64,000 nt of DNA, taken from the NCBI GenBank assembly GCA_016712465.1, contig JADJQZ010000001.1, positions 6,324,001-6,388,000 of the forward strand, given 5' to 3'. The notes beneath the pieces were generated by a model that was not told the origin of the DNA, ran no database searches, and was given only the letters and a program-made list of their open reading frames with translations. Of this stretch, positions 1-9,473 are shown piece by piece. The position numbers and the translations under genes were made by a program. Position 1 is the stretch's first letter, and each line of letters starts with the position of its first letter. The DNA comes from Candidatus Obscuribacter sp. GTDB taxonomy: Bacteria > Cyanobacteriota > Vampirovibrionia > Obscuribacterales > Obscuribacteraceae.

Positions 1-777
1 CAAGCACATCTTGAGGGTCTGAAAGAACCGGAGAGCTGGCGCAAGATCTTCGGCACCGACAAGCCCCTGGAGCGCAACAAAGAGAACCTCAACACTCTGC
101 GCAAGCTCTTCCGGGAATATCGACTCAAGACCGGCGGTACCATCACTGCCGCTCGCCTGGCTCTCAAACACGGACTGGCAGCCAACCTTGGCGCAGGCTA
201 TCATCACGCCTACAGAGACAGGGGCGACGGCTTTTGCATCATCAACGACATCGCCACCACCGTAAAGGTGCTGCAGAGCGAAGGTCGTGTCAAAACCGTG
301 CTGATTATCGATCTGGACTTTCACCAGGGTAACGGCACAAGCAACATCTTCGCCGGAGACAAGAGCGTCTTCACTCTGGATGTGCACAGCAAAGAAGGCT
401 GGCCTTTCCACAAGGAAAAAAGCTCGCTCGATGTTCCGGTCAAGAAAGATATCACCCCGCAAGCCTACCTGGACGCCCTCAAACAAGCGCTGACCAAAGC
501 CCTGGCCAAGTTCAAACCCGATCTGGTCCTCTTCGTTCAAGGTGCAGACGCTTACGAATATGGCCAGCTCAACAAAGGAGAAGGCTTCAGCCTGCCGCTT
601 TCCACCATGAGGGAAAGGGACGAGCTGGTTATCGATACCTTTGTGGAATTGAATATTCCTCTGGCTCTCATCTTCGCCGGCGGCTACGGTGACAGAGCCT
701 GGGAAGCTCATCACCAGGGCGTCAGACACTTGCTCTCCCGCACCGGCATCTTGAGCGACTCAAGCAATGCCGGCTGA
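1..777 (+). CDS. histone deacetylase family protein (5' end cut off by window)
   Basis: The frame is open from base 1 to a TGA at 775-777, so the N-terminus lies outside the window. About 258 residues are visible. Family hallmarks appear in order: a G-x-G-Y-H-H-A motif (His-His pair, nt ~196-216), G-F-C-x-x-N-D-I-A (nt ~232-255), and D-L-D-F-H-Q-G-N-G-T (nt ~310-340), which carries Asp/His zinc ligands. A Gly-Gly-Tyr-Gly segment follows near nt 675. In the family these build a zinc-dependent amidohydrolase fold acting on acetylated lysine, polyamines or other acyl-amides. Bacterial members (AcuC-like, acetylpolyamine amidohydrolases) have varied substrates, so the substrate here is unknown. 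No neighbour indicates one. Family call is firm; the specific reaction is not. Confidence 0.85.
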   Translation, partial: QAHLEGLKEPESWRKIFGTDKPLERNKENLNTLRKLFREYRLKTGGTITAARLALKHGLAANLGAGYHHAYRDRGDGFCIINDIATTVKVLQSEGRVKTVLIIDLDFHQGNGTSNIFAGDKSVFTLDVHSKEGWPFHKEKSSLDVPVKKDITPQAYLDALKQALTKALAKFKPDLVLFVQGADAYEYGQLNKGEGFSLPLSTMRERDELVIDTFVELNIPLALIFAGGYGDRAWEAHHQGVRHLLSRTGILSDSSNAG

Positions 778-1372
778 GCAAGAGCGTGCATTCTCAAGGT
801 TAGAGTCTGCCAAAGTCAAAAGCTTCAGACCAGAGAGACAGTCATTAGAACGGAGATCCGGTTTCAATAAAACGAACCGGGTCTCTCGTTCGACCGCTTT
901 CCCTTAATGCCGGAGCCGGCTTTGAGCCTATTTGCTTTCCACCAGGGAGAGGCACGTGAGAAACTACTTTTTTTCGCACACCTACTAAACGTTGTAACAC
1001 TTCTCCGCAAAGAGCTGAGCCAATCCACGGCAAGCGATAGGCTGCGTCAACCGCGCTGCATAAAACCCTGATGATGTCAGTCCCTTGACAGTCCAGGCGG
1101 GACGCTGCGATTTCTCCCACTGAAGCAAAGCAGCCCCTTAAGAGCGCCTGCCAAGTGAAAGTGTAGTCGAAGATTCCGCTCGCCCGAGCTTGAGTTATGA
1201 GAAGAGAATTTGCTAGAGAGAATCATCAACTCTTCTCTTTACTAATAAAAATAAAGACCCAAATCTTAGCTCCATTCCAGCGCTCCACCCTATCATCCTG
1301 CCTGAACCGGCATGTGAACCAGGGTGGTCCAGTGCGCTGAAGCTTAGATTTAGGCGAAACAGAGTAACCATC
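778..1372. other. gap without a convincing gene
   Basis: About 595 bases separate the deacetylase-family gene from the ABC transporter. A reverse open frame at 845-1120 starts with GTG, has no Shine-Dalgarno and an unremarkable composition, so I do not call it. The last 150 bases presumably hold the promoter of the forward block that follows. I see no tRNA, strong terminator or repeat. Confidence 0.5.
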
Positions 1373-3172
1373 ATGAAATATACAGCAATCGGGCGTCAAA
1401 CCCTGAGGCGGCTATATCTTGTCGGCAAGCCCTTCTGGGCTTCACCACTGAAGTGGAAAGCCCTGGCACTCTTAGCAACAGTGCTGGGTCTGCTCTTCAC
1501 CGTGGCCGCCGTCAACGTTTTCGTCAGCAGCATTGCCGGCAAGTTCACCACTGCCATGCAAGCCAAAGACGTCTCCGCCTACCATCACTACTTACTCCTG
1601 TACGCTGCGGCCATGGTGGCAGGTTCACCGGTGGTGGTTTTCTACCAGTACCTGCGCACCAAGCTGGCCCTGACCTGGCGCCAGTGGCTGACCCAACACC
1701 TGGTGGACCGCTACCTGGAAAACCGCGCTTACTACAAACTTTCCAACCTGCCTGAAATAGACAACCCGGACGAACGCATCTCCCAGGATGTGGAAACCTT
1801 CTGCAACTCGGCGGTGGGTCTCTTCATCGCCTGGCTCGATGCCTTTGTTACCGTCTTCAGTTTCCTGGGAGTGCTCTGGCTCATTTCAGGCACACTAACG
1901 GTGGTGGCACTGGCCTACTCGCTGATCGGCTGTCTGCTGGCCATTCTCATCGGCAGAAAGCTGGTCAATCTGCAGTTTGAGCATACCAGGCTGGAAGCGG
2001 ATCTACGTTACACCCTGGCCAATGTGCGGCGCGACGTGGAATCAATCGCCTTCTATAACGGCGAGAAAAGCGCCCGCAAGGTGATCTTCAAACGCATCGC
2101 GGAAGCCATTTTCAACCTGGAGTTGATGATGGTGACGCAACGCAACCTCACCTTCTTCACGGTCAACTTCAATTACATGGTAGCCCTCATACCGGCAGCT
2201 ATCATCGCGCCGCTCTACTTCGCCGGCACCATGGAATTCGGCGATATCACCAAAGCAGCCATCGCCTTCGGTCAGGTACTGGCCGGTATGACCCTGCTAG
2301 TGGGACAGTTCACCGGCATCACCGCTTTCCTGGCCAATATCAACCGGCTTGGCTCTTTCGTGGAGACACTGGATGAACTGCAAGCGCACTGCCAAAAACC
2401 AGAATCCGGGCAAGGCCGGGACAGTGCACAGCTTACGGAAGTCCGCATGGTGGAAGGGTCAAACCTCTCCATCAAACAGCTCTGCGTGGATGTACCCGGC
2501 ACCGGACGCCGACTCTTGCGCAACCTCGACCTGGAAGTGGGGAGCGGCGAAAGCGTGATTATCATGGGTCCGAGCGGCTCCGGCAAGTCATCGCTTCTGC
2601 GAGCCATAGCCGGACTCTGGAAAAGCGGCTCCGGTACAGTCTCCTGCCCGCCTCGCTCGAGCCTCATGTTTCTGCCGCAACGCCCCTTTGTGCCCAAAAG
2701 CACTCTCAAAGAGGCGGTTTGCTACCCGAGGGTGGACACCTGCGAAACCGATGACGAGATGCAGCGGGCTTTCGAGCTGGTCAACTTACAGGGGCTGGTG
2801 GAAAGAGCCGGTGGGCTGAAAAGCAGGGAGGCCCGCGAGGTCGAGCACGAATGGCGCGACATTCTCTCCCTGGGAGAACAACAGCGCCTCACCATCGCCC
2901 GCCTGATCCTGGCCAGACCCCGCTTTGTCTTTCTGGATGAGGCCACCAGCGCCCTCGATAGTGAAAACGAGCGGCGCATCTACGAATTGCTCAAGAAACT
3001 GGGCACCACCATTATTTCAGTCGGACACCGGGAGAGCCTCATCCAGCATCATCAGAAAGTGCTGGAATTGAAAGGCGACGGCAGTTGGCGGCTCTATAGC
3101 AGCAATGAAAACCCGGACCCGGACGAAGGAAAGACGACTTGCTCCGACGCCGACACACCAGGGTCGAACTAA
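1373..3172 (+). CDS. SbmA/ABCD-type ABC transporter, fused permease and ATPase
   Basis: 599 residues. The N-terminal half (~30-330) is a membrane domain of the ABC_membrane_2 (SbmA/BacA, peroxisomal ABCD) type, with the family-like segment IDNPDERISQDV at ~129-140. The C-terminal half is a nucleotide-binding domain: Walker A GPSGSGKS (~399-406), signature LSLGEQQ (~499-505), Walker B FVFLDEA (~518-524) and switch His at ~552. Relatives (YddA/BclA-like) work as homodimers in the inner membrane and move peptides, cobalamin or acyl compounds, so the substrate cannot be read from sequence. It is the first gene of a forward block with three glycoside hydrolases. An ATPase-less paralogue of its membrane half is encoded at 50520-51542. 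The ~50-residue tail after the switch region is hydrophilic. Start is the ATG at 1373. Confidence 0.9.
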   Translation: MKYTAIGRQTLRRLYLVGKPFWASPLKWKALALLATVLGLLFTVAAVNVFVSSIAGKFTTAMQAKDVSAYHHYLLLYAAAMVAGSPVVVFYQYLRTKLALTWRQWLTQHLVDRYLENRAYYKLSNLPEIDNPDERISQDVETFCNSAVGLFIAWLDAFVTVFSFLGVLWLISGTLTVVALAYSLIGCLLAILIGRKLVNLQFEHTRLEADLRYTLANVRRDVESIAFYNGEKSARKVIFKRIAEAIFNLELMMVTQRNLTFFTVNFNYMVALIPAAIIAPLYFAGTMEFGDITKAAIAFGQVLAGMTLLVGQFTGITAFLANINRLGSFVETLDELQAHCQKPESGQGRDSAQLTEVRMVEGSNLSIKQLCVDVPGTGRRLLRNLDLEVGSGESVIIMGPSGSGKSSLLRAIAGLWKSGSGTVSCPPRSSLMFLPQRPFVPKSTLKEAVCYPRVDTCETDDEMQRAFELVNLQGLVERAGGLKSREAREVEHEWRDILSLGEQQRLTIARLILARPRFVFLDEATSALDSENERRIYELLKKLGTTIISVGHRESLIQHHQKVLELKGDGSWRLYSSNENPDPDEGKTTCSDADTPGSN

Positions 3173-3247
3173 CACGAACACGAACACGAGCACGAACACG
3201 AACACGAGCACTAACTCGAACTCGAAGACCAACTCGAACACGAGCAC
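3171..3247 (+). repeat. degenerate hexanucleotide tandem repeat (AACACG/AGCACG) before a start codon
   Basis: Directly after the ABC transporter stop codon the DNA is a run of about 12-13 hexamers of the form AACACG, with AGCACG and AACTCG variants, ending 6 bases before the ATG at 3254. It fills the whole 81-base intergenic space, including where the ribosome-binding site of the next gene should be. Copy-number change would alter spacing between the two genes but not either reading frame. Confidence 0.85.
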
Positions 3248-3253
3248 AAAACA

Positions 3254-4657
3254 ATGTCTCAGCATGCAAAAGAACTCTTGCTGGAGCGTGTCGCCCGTGC
3301 GCACTTCCAGTATTTCCTCGACTACCAGGACAAAGACACGGGTCTTATTCTGGACCGCACCCGGGAGGGCGGCCCCGCCACCATTGCCGGTGTCGGTTTC
3401 GCCCTGCCGGCTTATGCCGCCGCCAGCCGGCGACACTGGATTTCCCGCGGGGAGGCAGTAAGCTACACCCTGAAAGTCCTGAGACTGCTCTGGACTGTTC
3501 CCCAGGGTGAGGAAGCCCAGGGTAGAAGCGGCTACCGAGGCTACTTCTATCATTTCCTCGACCCCAAAACCGGTGAGAGAGCTACTGCACCCAGGTTCTG
3601 GAACTCGGAATTGTCTTCCATCGATACGGCACTACTCATGGCCGGCGTGCGTTTTGCCGCTGCCTTCTATGCGGGTCCGACGCCGGAAGAAACCGAGATC
3701 AGGCAACTGGCCGATCAGCTCTACAACCGCGTCCAGTGGAACTGGCTTCTGCGCCCCGACGGTTTGATCGGGCATGGCTGGAGCCCCGAGCAGGGCATGA
3801 TTGAAAGCGTCTATTCGGGCTACAGTGAAGCCCTGCTGCTCTACTTGCTGGCCCTGGGTTCGCCCACTCATCCAGTGCCCAGCCAGTCCTGGCAGGCACT
3901 GTGCCGGCGCTACAAGACCGCCAACTACACCGGCAAGAAGAAAGGCACCTTCATCACCATGCCGGGCACGCCGCTTTTCTGTTACCAGTTTCCGCACTGC
4001 TTCGTCGACTTCCGTGGTATCAAAGACGGCGTCAACCGCAAGCTCGGCTTCGACTATTTCGAAAACAGCCGGCGTGCCACCCTGGCTCAACATCGCTATG
4101 CCGTCCTCAATCCGGAAAACTTCCTGGGCTACGACCACAAGAACTGGGGACTGACGGCCAGCGACGGACCGGGCGACCGCACGGCAACTGTAAACGGCAA
4201 GGAACGCCGCTTTTCCTGGTACAGGGAGCGAGGCGCCCCCTTCGGTCATGATGACGGCACCATTGCTCCCACGGCAGCCATGTCTTCTCTGCCGTTTGCG
4301 CCCGGGCTGGTGATCAAGACCGCCCGCCACTGGCTGAAGCATCGCCCCGAGCTCTTCTCCCGCCATGGCTTCGCCGACGCCTTCAACGACTCCTTCACGA
4401 TTTCCCCCTCCCCCGGGGAAACCGCGTCTGCAACTTGCACCTGGGTTGATCCAGAACGCATCGCCATCGATCAGGGCCCTGTGGTGCTCATGTTCGAGAA
4501 CCACAGAAGTGGACTGATCTGGCGAACCATGAGACGGGACCCGGTGCTCCAAAGAGCGCTCGTGAAGGCCGACTTCAGGGGCGGCTGGCTCAAGAAGAAA
4601 GAAAAAGCGGCACGGGCTGCCGAGGCCACAACAGCGTCAAGCCGCAAGAAACACTAA
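3254..4657 (+). CDS. glycoamylase-family glycoside hydrolase (PF10091/GH144-like)
   Basis: 467 residues, cytosolic (no signal peptide). The sequence resembles the glucoamylase-like family COG5368/PF10091, an (alpha/alpha)6-barrel group that includes GH144 endo-beta-1,2-glucanases. Supporting features are an N-terminal F-x-D-x-x-D-x-x-T-G-L-I-x-D-R motif (~20-35), a W-x-W-x-x-R-P-D-G-L-I segment (~158-170), the central Y-x-x-F-P-H-C-F-V-D-F-R-G motif (~240-255), and the Y-F-E-N-S-R-R-A-T / N-P-x-x-F-L-G-Y region (~270-297). The family acts on beta-glucans, but the substrate is not certain. The gene lies between the ABC transporter and GH1, with 16 bases to the next start. No classical Shine-Dalgarno precedes the ATG because a hexamer repeat occupies that space. 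A Lys/Ala-rich tail closes the protein. Confidence 0.75.
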   Translation: MSQHAKELLLERVARAHFQYFLDYQDKDTGLILDRTREGGPATIAGVGFALPAYAAASRRHWISRGEAVSYTLKVLRLLWTVPQGEEAQGRSGYRGYFYHFLDPKTGERATAPRFWNSELSSIDTALLMAGVRFAAAFYAGPTPEETEIRQLADQLYNRVQWNWLLRPDGLIGHGWSPEQGMIESVYSGYSEALLLYLLALGSPTHPVPSQSWQALCRRYKTANYTGKKKGTFITMPGTPLFCYQFPHCFVDFRGIKDGVNRKLGFDYFENSRRATLAQHRYAVLNPENFLGYDHKNWGLTASDGPGDRTATVNGKERRFSWYRERGAPFGHDDGTIAPTAAMSSLPFAPGLVIKTARHWLKHRPELFSRHGFADAFNDSFTISPSPGETASATCTWVDPERIAIDQGPVVLMFENHRSGLIWRTMRRDPVLQRALVKADFRGGWLKKKEKAARAAEATTASSRKKH

Positions 4658-4673
4658 CCAAGAGTGAAATGCC

Positions 4674-6132
4674 ATGAGCAAGAACAGCAAGCACAACATT
4701 TCAAAAAACAAAACTTACGTATTTCCCCATTTCAACCCGCGCCTGAGCCCGGTGCCGGTGCGCCGCTTCCACTTCCCCGAGGGCTTCGTCTTCGGTGCTT
4801 CCACCTCCGCCTACCAGATTGAAGGCGCCCTCGATACAAATGCCTACGGGCGGGGCCGCTCCATCTGGGAAGACTACTTCGCCGCTCGCCCCCATCTGGA
4901 CAACGGGGAGGTGGCCTGCGATCACTACGAGCGCATGGTCGAGGACGTGGCCATGATCAAGAAGATGGGGCCTCAAAGCCTATCGTTTCTCGGTTTCCTG
5001 GCCCCGCGTCATGCCCGCCGGTACCGGTGCCGTAAACGTTCAGGGTCTGGAGTTCTACAGCCGCCTGGTGGACGAGTTGCTCAAGAACGGCATCGAACCT
5101 TACCTCACCCTCTACCACTGGGACCTACCCGCCGCCATGCAGGACCTGGGAGGCTGGACAAACCGCGCCGTAGCGGAACATTTCGCCGCCTACGCCCAGG
5201 TGGTGGTGGAGCGACTGGGTGACCGGGTCAAAAAGTGGTGCACTTTCAACGAGCCGGAAGTAATCGTGGCCGGCTATATCGGCGACGGCCTGGCACCGGG
5301 ATTGAAGAATCCCGCCTTGCGCGTGGCCGTCGGTCACAACCTGCTCCTGGCCCACGGCATGGCCACAAGGGTGCTGCGGCAAGCGGGAGCGTCCATCAAG
5401 AGTAAGTCTTACGAGGGCGACCTGGAAGTGGGCATCGTACTCAATCTGGTACCGGCCGAACCGGCAAGCGCCACAGTCTCGGCCAAGACCGCAGCCCGCC
5501 GCCATTGGCAGCGCAACTACGGCTGGTACATGGACGGTCTCTTCAAGGGCAAGTACCCCCGCGTCGTGCAGTTGGAAGCGCGGCGCACCGGTGTAAACAT
5601 CAGCTCCGCCGATATGGAACTGATCCGGCAGCCCATCGATTACCTGGGCATCAACTGGTATCTGCGCCAGGTGGTGACCGGCAAAGGCAGGGTCATCCGC
5701 GTGCCGGGCGCAAAGGAAACCCTTATGGGTTGGGAAATCCATGCCCCGGCCCTGACTGCCATGCTGCTCAACATGAAGGGCGAATACCGGCAACTGCCGC
5801 CCCTCTACATCACCGAAAACGGTGCCGCCCTCAAGGACGAGCGCACCGCTTCCGGCGTGCACGATCTGGGGCGCATGACCTACACCTACGACCATATCAG
5901 CGCCCTGGAAATGGCGTCCCTGCAGGGAGTGGACATCAGGGGTTACTTCGCCTGGAGCTTGATGGACAATCTGGAGTGGTCCCTGGGCTACAGCAAAACC
6001 TTTGGTCTCGTCCATGTGGACAGAGAAACTCAGGTGCGCACGGTCAAGGACACAGGACTCTGGTACTCAGCCGTCATCAAAGCAAACTCCCGGGGCAAAG
6101 CCGCCAGCCGCAAAGGTAGTGGTCGGCGCTGA
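4674..6132 (+). pseudogene. GH1 beta-glucosidase, interrupted by a +1 frameshift
   Basis: The first frame (from ATG 4674) begins like a GH1 enzyme: F-V-F-G-A-S-T-S-A-Y-Q-I-E-G, S-I-W-E-D-Y-F, A-C-D-H-Y and D-V-A-M-I-K-K-M-G. The frame is then lost at the run of four G at 4967-4970. One base fewer would continue as G-L-K-A-Y-R-F-S-V-S-W-P-R in the frame that runs to 6132. That second part carries the acid/base motif T-F-N-E-P-E (nt ~5243-5260) and the nucleophile motif Y-I-T-E-N-G (nt ~5806-5823), so both catalytic glutamates are intact. The restored protein would be about 485 residues, normal for GH1. Such enzymes release terminal beta-linked glucose. A homopolymer error in assembly explains this as well as a real mutation; the rest of the gene shows no decay. 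Confidence 0.88.
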
Positions 6133-6214
6133 ACAGTTTTTCTTCAGCCAGCAAGTGCGAGGCAGGCTGGTCGCCACCAGCCTGCACGCCTCCAACCATA
6201 GAGATCAAAAGCAC

Positions 6215-9200
6215 ATGCAAATAGAACTAGAGGCAAGCACATGTCGTCTCGTGGCCACGGACGGTGTCAAAGCCAGCCTGCATCAGGAGATGCACCGGGG
6301 TCAAAAGGCTCTCAGGCTGGACTTTCAGTTTTCCGGCTCGGGCTATGCCCTGCTGCGCATTCCGGTCAACATCAGGCTGCACCCCAACTACGTCTTTCAA
6401 TTCCAGGTGGCCGGTCAGTGCCCGGACAACACCCTGGAGTTCAAGCTCTTGGATGCATCCACCGACAATGTCTGGTGGGTGAACAGACCCAATTTCAAGT
6501 TCACTAAGAGCTTTCAGACCGTCGTAAGCAAGAAGCGCCACTTGAGCTATGCCTGGGGTCCGGTGAAAGAGCCGCTGCAAGAAGTCGCCTTTCTGGACCT
6601 CACTATCACCAATGCCAACGGCGGTCAGGGCTCGGTTATCTTCAAGGGTCTCACTTATGAGGAGCGGCCCCTCGGCTCGGCATCCAGGCAGGCTCCTGAG
6701 GTCTGGGCTTCTTCCAATCGCAAAAATGCTCAGCGCGTCCTCGACGAAGATCCTTACACCAGATGGGAAAGCAAAGGCAAAGGTGAACTGGAAAGCATCA
6801 TTTTCAGCTTCCGGGAAGAGCAAGAGCTTTCTGCTCTGGTGCTTGAATGGGGTGAACATCCCGTGCAGGACTTCCAGATAGACATAAAGGAAGGCAACGG
6901 TCCCTGGCGCTGTACCGATACCATCCGCGGCGCCACTGCCATGCGCCAGTACCTCTTACTCCCCGACTGCGATATAAGTGCCGTCCGGCTCACCATGCGC
7001 AAGCAGGCCGCAATCAATCTGCCCCTCTGCGCACCCAGGCAGGTATCGCTCAGGTCAGTCACTTTCCATGATCGCAGCTATGCACCTTGCCATAATTCCC
7101 TCTGGAAGCGCATAGCAAAGACCTTTCCGCGCGGCTATTTTCCCCGCTACCATCAGGACGAACAGTCTTTCTGGACCGTGGTGGGTGCCTCAGGCGGCCG
7201 CCAGGAAGCGATCATCAATGAAGAGGGCATGCTGGAAGTCGGCCGCCAGACCTTCTCTCTCGAACCCTTCCTCTTCAACGACAGACGCCTGCTCACCTGG
7301 GCTTGCGGTGATCACAACCAGAGTCTGGCGGACGGCTACCTGCCCATCGCTCAAGTAGAGCGGCGGCACAACCAGACTCTCTATCAGGACGTGAGAGGCG
7401 AAGATGAAGGCCCTGTACTCAAGATAACCGCCTTTGCCCAGGGCGGTCAGGAAGACTCCACTCTCTACGCTCGCTACACCATCAAAAACGAGAGCGAGAG
7501 AACCATCCAGCGCGGGCGCTTCTATCTTGCTCTGAGGCAATTCCAGGTCAATCCGCCCTGGCAATTCCTCAATACTCCGGGCGGCTTCACAGCCATACAC
7601 AGCCTGGAAAGAAGCGGCAAGGAAGTGCTGGTAAACGGCCGGCTCAAGGTAGTGGAGTTAACCCCGGCCGACGGTTTCGGAGCCACTACCATCGCCACCG
7701 ACGATGTGGTAGAACACCTCAACTACGGGCTCTTGCCGGAGGCCGCCGCCGTCTATGACGAGCGCGGATTCGCCTCCGGCGCACTCATGTGGCACTATGA
7801 AATCCAGCCCGGCGAAGAGAAACACTTCGATATTGCAGTACCATACACCGACCGTTCACAGGTCTTGCACCTGGAAAGAGCCCTTGAGGAAACCCGCAGT
7901 TACTGGCTTAGCCAACTTGAAAAGGTACAGGTGGAGATTGCCGCTGCACCGGATCTGGTGCGGACCATCAAAAGCCAGCTAGCCTATATCCTCATCAACC
8001 GAGACGGCGATGCCATCCAACCCGGCTCCCGCTGCTACCGACGCACCTGGATTCGAGATGGCTCACTGACCAGCGCCGCCCTCTTGCAGAACGGCTTTGA
8101 AAAAGAAGTGCGCGCTTTCATCGAATGGTTCGCGCCCTATCAATACGAAAACGGCAAGATCCCATGCTGCGTGGACAAACGCGGCTCCGACCCGGTACCC
8201 GAACATGACAGCCATGGAGAGTTCATCTACCTGGTCATGGAGTACTACCGCTTCACCAGAGACCTGGACTTTCTGCGCGCTCTTTTCCCGCGCCTTCTCA
8301 AAGCCGTGGCCTACATTCAGGAGTTGCGCAGTCAGTGCCTGACGGAAGACTTCCAGGCGGGGGGCAACCGTGCACACTTGTACGGTATCTTGCCGCCTTC
8401 CATAAGTCATGAAGGATATTCGGCTCATCCGGCCTATTCCAACTGGGACAATCTCTTCGCCATGAAAGGCCTGGACGATGCCGCCCAGGCCGCCGCCATC
8501 CTGGGTGAGAAAGAGGAAGCCGAACGACTGCGTTCTCTGGCAGAGGAGTTCCGGCACTGCCTGCTGGCTTCCATTCAGGCTTCCATGAGCTTGCATGGCA
8601 TCGACTACATTCCAGGCGCCAACGACCTGGGCGACTTTGATGCCACTTCCACCACCATCGGTCTTGATCCGGCTAATACCTTGCAGGCACTGCCGCAGGC
8701 TCTGGAAGCCACTTTCGAGCGCTACATCGAATTCTTCCGGGCCCGCCGCGACGACAAACCTTTTGTGGACTACACACCCTACGAACTGCGCACCGTCGGC
8801 ACCTTTGTGCGGCTTGGCCAGGCTGACCGAGCCCATGAAGCACTGGATTACTTCATGCAAGATCGCCGCCCGGCCGGTTGGAATCACTGGGCGGAAGTGG
8901 TCTACAAAAACCCGCTCACACCGCGCTTCATCGGTGACGCACCCCATGGCTGGGTGGGCTCCGACTTCTTGCGTTCGGTGCGCAATCTTTTTGTCTACGA
9001 AACCGCCGAAAGCCTGGTGGTTGGTGCCGGTATCAAACCCCAGTGGCTTGAGCAGGGCGTCAAGGTGGTCAACCTGCCCACCCACTTCGGACCACTCACC
9101 TTCAGCGCCCGGCGGCAAACCGTAGAGGGCAAGACCCTGACCACCTACGAGGTGGACGGACCGATCACGGCACCGGTGGAGCTGCACGTTCTGGTGGAAG

Positions 9201-9271
9201 GCAAAACAGGGGCAAGCAAAACTCTGAAAGTCACTCTCAGTCAGCTGCCCGGCCGCGTGCAGGTTTCCTGA
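6215..9271 (+). CDS. discoidin-like domain plus six-hairpin glycosidase
   Basis: About 1019 residues from ATG 6215. Open frame extends upstream to 6002 but overlaps the GH1 gene and reads unlike protein there. The N-terminal ~285 residues are beta-rich and include an F5/8 type C (discoidin/CBM32-like) segment around 165-285, with A-S-S-N and D-P-Y-T-R-W-E. A beta domain follows, then an (alpha/alpha)6 region at ~587-930 with the R-T-W-I-R-D-G-S motif seen in GH15/GH63/GH37-type toroids, D-S-H-G-E-F and G-W-N-H-W-A-E. No secretion signal is visible. Exact GH family and substrate are unresolved. It is last in the block with glycoamylase and GH1 and is followed by a terminator, so joint breakdown of one glycan is likely. 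Confidence 0.75.
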   Translation: MQIELEASTCRLVATDGVKASLHQEMHRGQKALRLDFQFSGSGYALLRIPVNIRLHPNYVFQFQVAGQCPDNTLEFKLLDASTDNVWWVNRPNFKFTKSFQTVVSKKRHLSYAWGPVKEPLQEVAFLDLTITNANGGQGSVIFKGLTYEERPLGSASRQAPEVWASSNRKNAQRVLDEDPYTRWESKGKGELESIIFSFREEQELSALVLEWGEHPVQDFQIDIKEGNGPWRCTDTIRGATAMRQYLLLPDCDISAVRLTMRKQAAINLPLCAPRQVSLRSVTFHDRSYAPCHNSLWKRIAKTFPRGYFPRYHQDEQSFWTVVGASGGRQEAIINEEGMLEVGRQTFSLEPFLFNDRRLLTWACGDHNQSLADGYLPIAQVERRHNQTLYQDVRGEDEGPVLKITAFAQGGQEDSTLYARYTIKNESERTIQRGRFYLALRQFQVNPPWQFLNTPGGFTAIHSLERSGKEVLVNGRLKVVELTPADGFGATTIATDDVVEHLNYGLLPEAAAVYDERGFASGALMWHYEIQPGEEKHFDIAVPYTDRSQVLHLERALEETRSYWLSQLEKVQVEIAAAPDLVRTIKSQLAYILINRDGDAIQPGSRCYRRTWIRDGSLTSAALLQNGFEKEVRAFIEWFAPYQYENGKIPCCVDKRGSDPVPEHDSHGEFIYLVMEYYRFTRDLDFLRALFPRLLKAVAYIQELRSQCLTEDFQAGGNRAHLYGILPPSISHEGYSAHPAYSNWDNLFAMKGLDDAAQAAAILGEKEEAERLRSLAEEFRHCLLASIQASMSLHGIDYIPGANDLGDFDATSTTIGLDPANTLQALPQALEATFERYIEFFRARRDDKPFVDYTPYELRTVGTFVRLGQADRAHEALDYFMQDRRPAGWNHWAEVVYKNPLTPRFIGDAPHGWVGSDFLRSVRNLFVYETAESLVVGAGIKPQWLEQGVKVVNLPTHFGPLTFSARRQTVEGKTLTTYEVDGPITAPVELHVLVEGKTGASKTLKVTLSQLPGRVQVS

Positions 9272-9297
9272 CCCAGAGTTCTGACGATAGTTTTGGA

Positions 9298-9328
9298 GAG
9301 AGTTGGCCTCAGGGCCAACTCTCTTTTT
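9298..9328 (+). terminator. rho-independent terminator of the glycosidase block
   Basis: Perfect 11-bp stem (9298-9308 with 9313-9323), a 4-base loop and five T, starting 26 bases after the stop of the six-hairpin glycosidase. Confidence 0.9.
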
Positions 9329-9422
9329 GACAAAATATAGCCGACCGGTCTACTAGATCTCGGCAAAACAAACCAGGCCGGCAATTCGGGAAATCGAACT
9401 CAAGTAGCAAGAAGGAACAAGA

Positions 9423-9473
9423 ATGAGCAACAGACCCTGCAATGTCTCATTTTCAAAAAGGAGGCATGCATGA
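9423..9473 (+). CDS. possible 16-residue leader ORF
   Basis: ATG at 9423 preceded by AGAAGGAACAAGA gives a 16-codon frame rich in Arg, Asn and Ser. Its stop overlaps the next tiny ORF in an ATGA junction at 9470-9473. Such short frames arise by chance. The case rests only on the ribosome-binding site and the overlap. Confidence 0.25.
   Translation: MSNRPCNVSFSKRRHA

Noticed and set aside
845..1120. Reverse open frame of 91 codons
   Set aside because: GTG start without Shine-Dalgarno, no recognisable motif, isolated in a gap; chance frame in GC-rich DNA is more likely.
3017..3553. Reverse and forward frames through the hexamer repeat, giving Val/Phe or Thr/Asn repeat peptides
   Set aside because: They are translations of the AACACG repeat and antisense to two well-supported genes.
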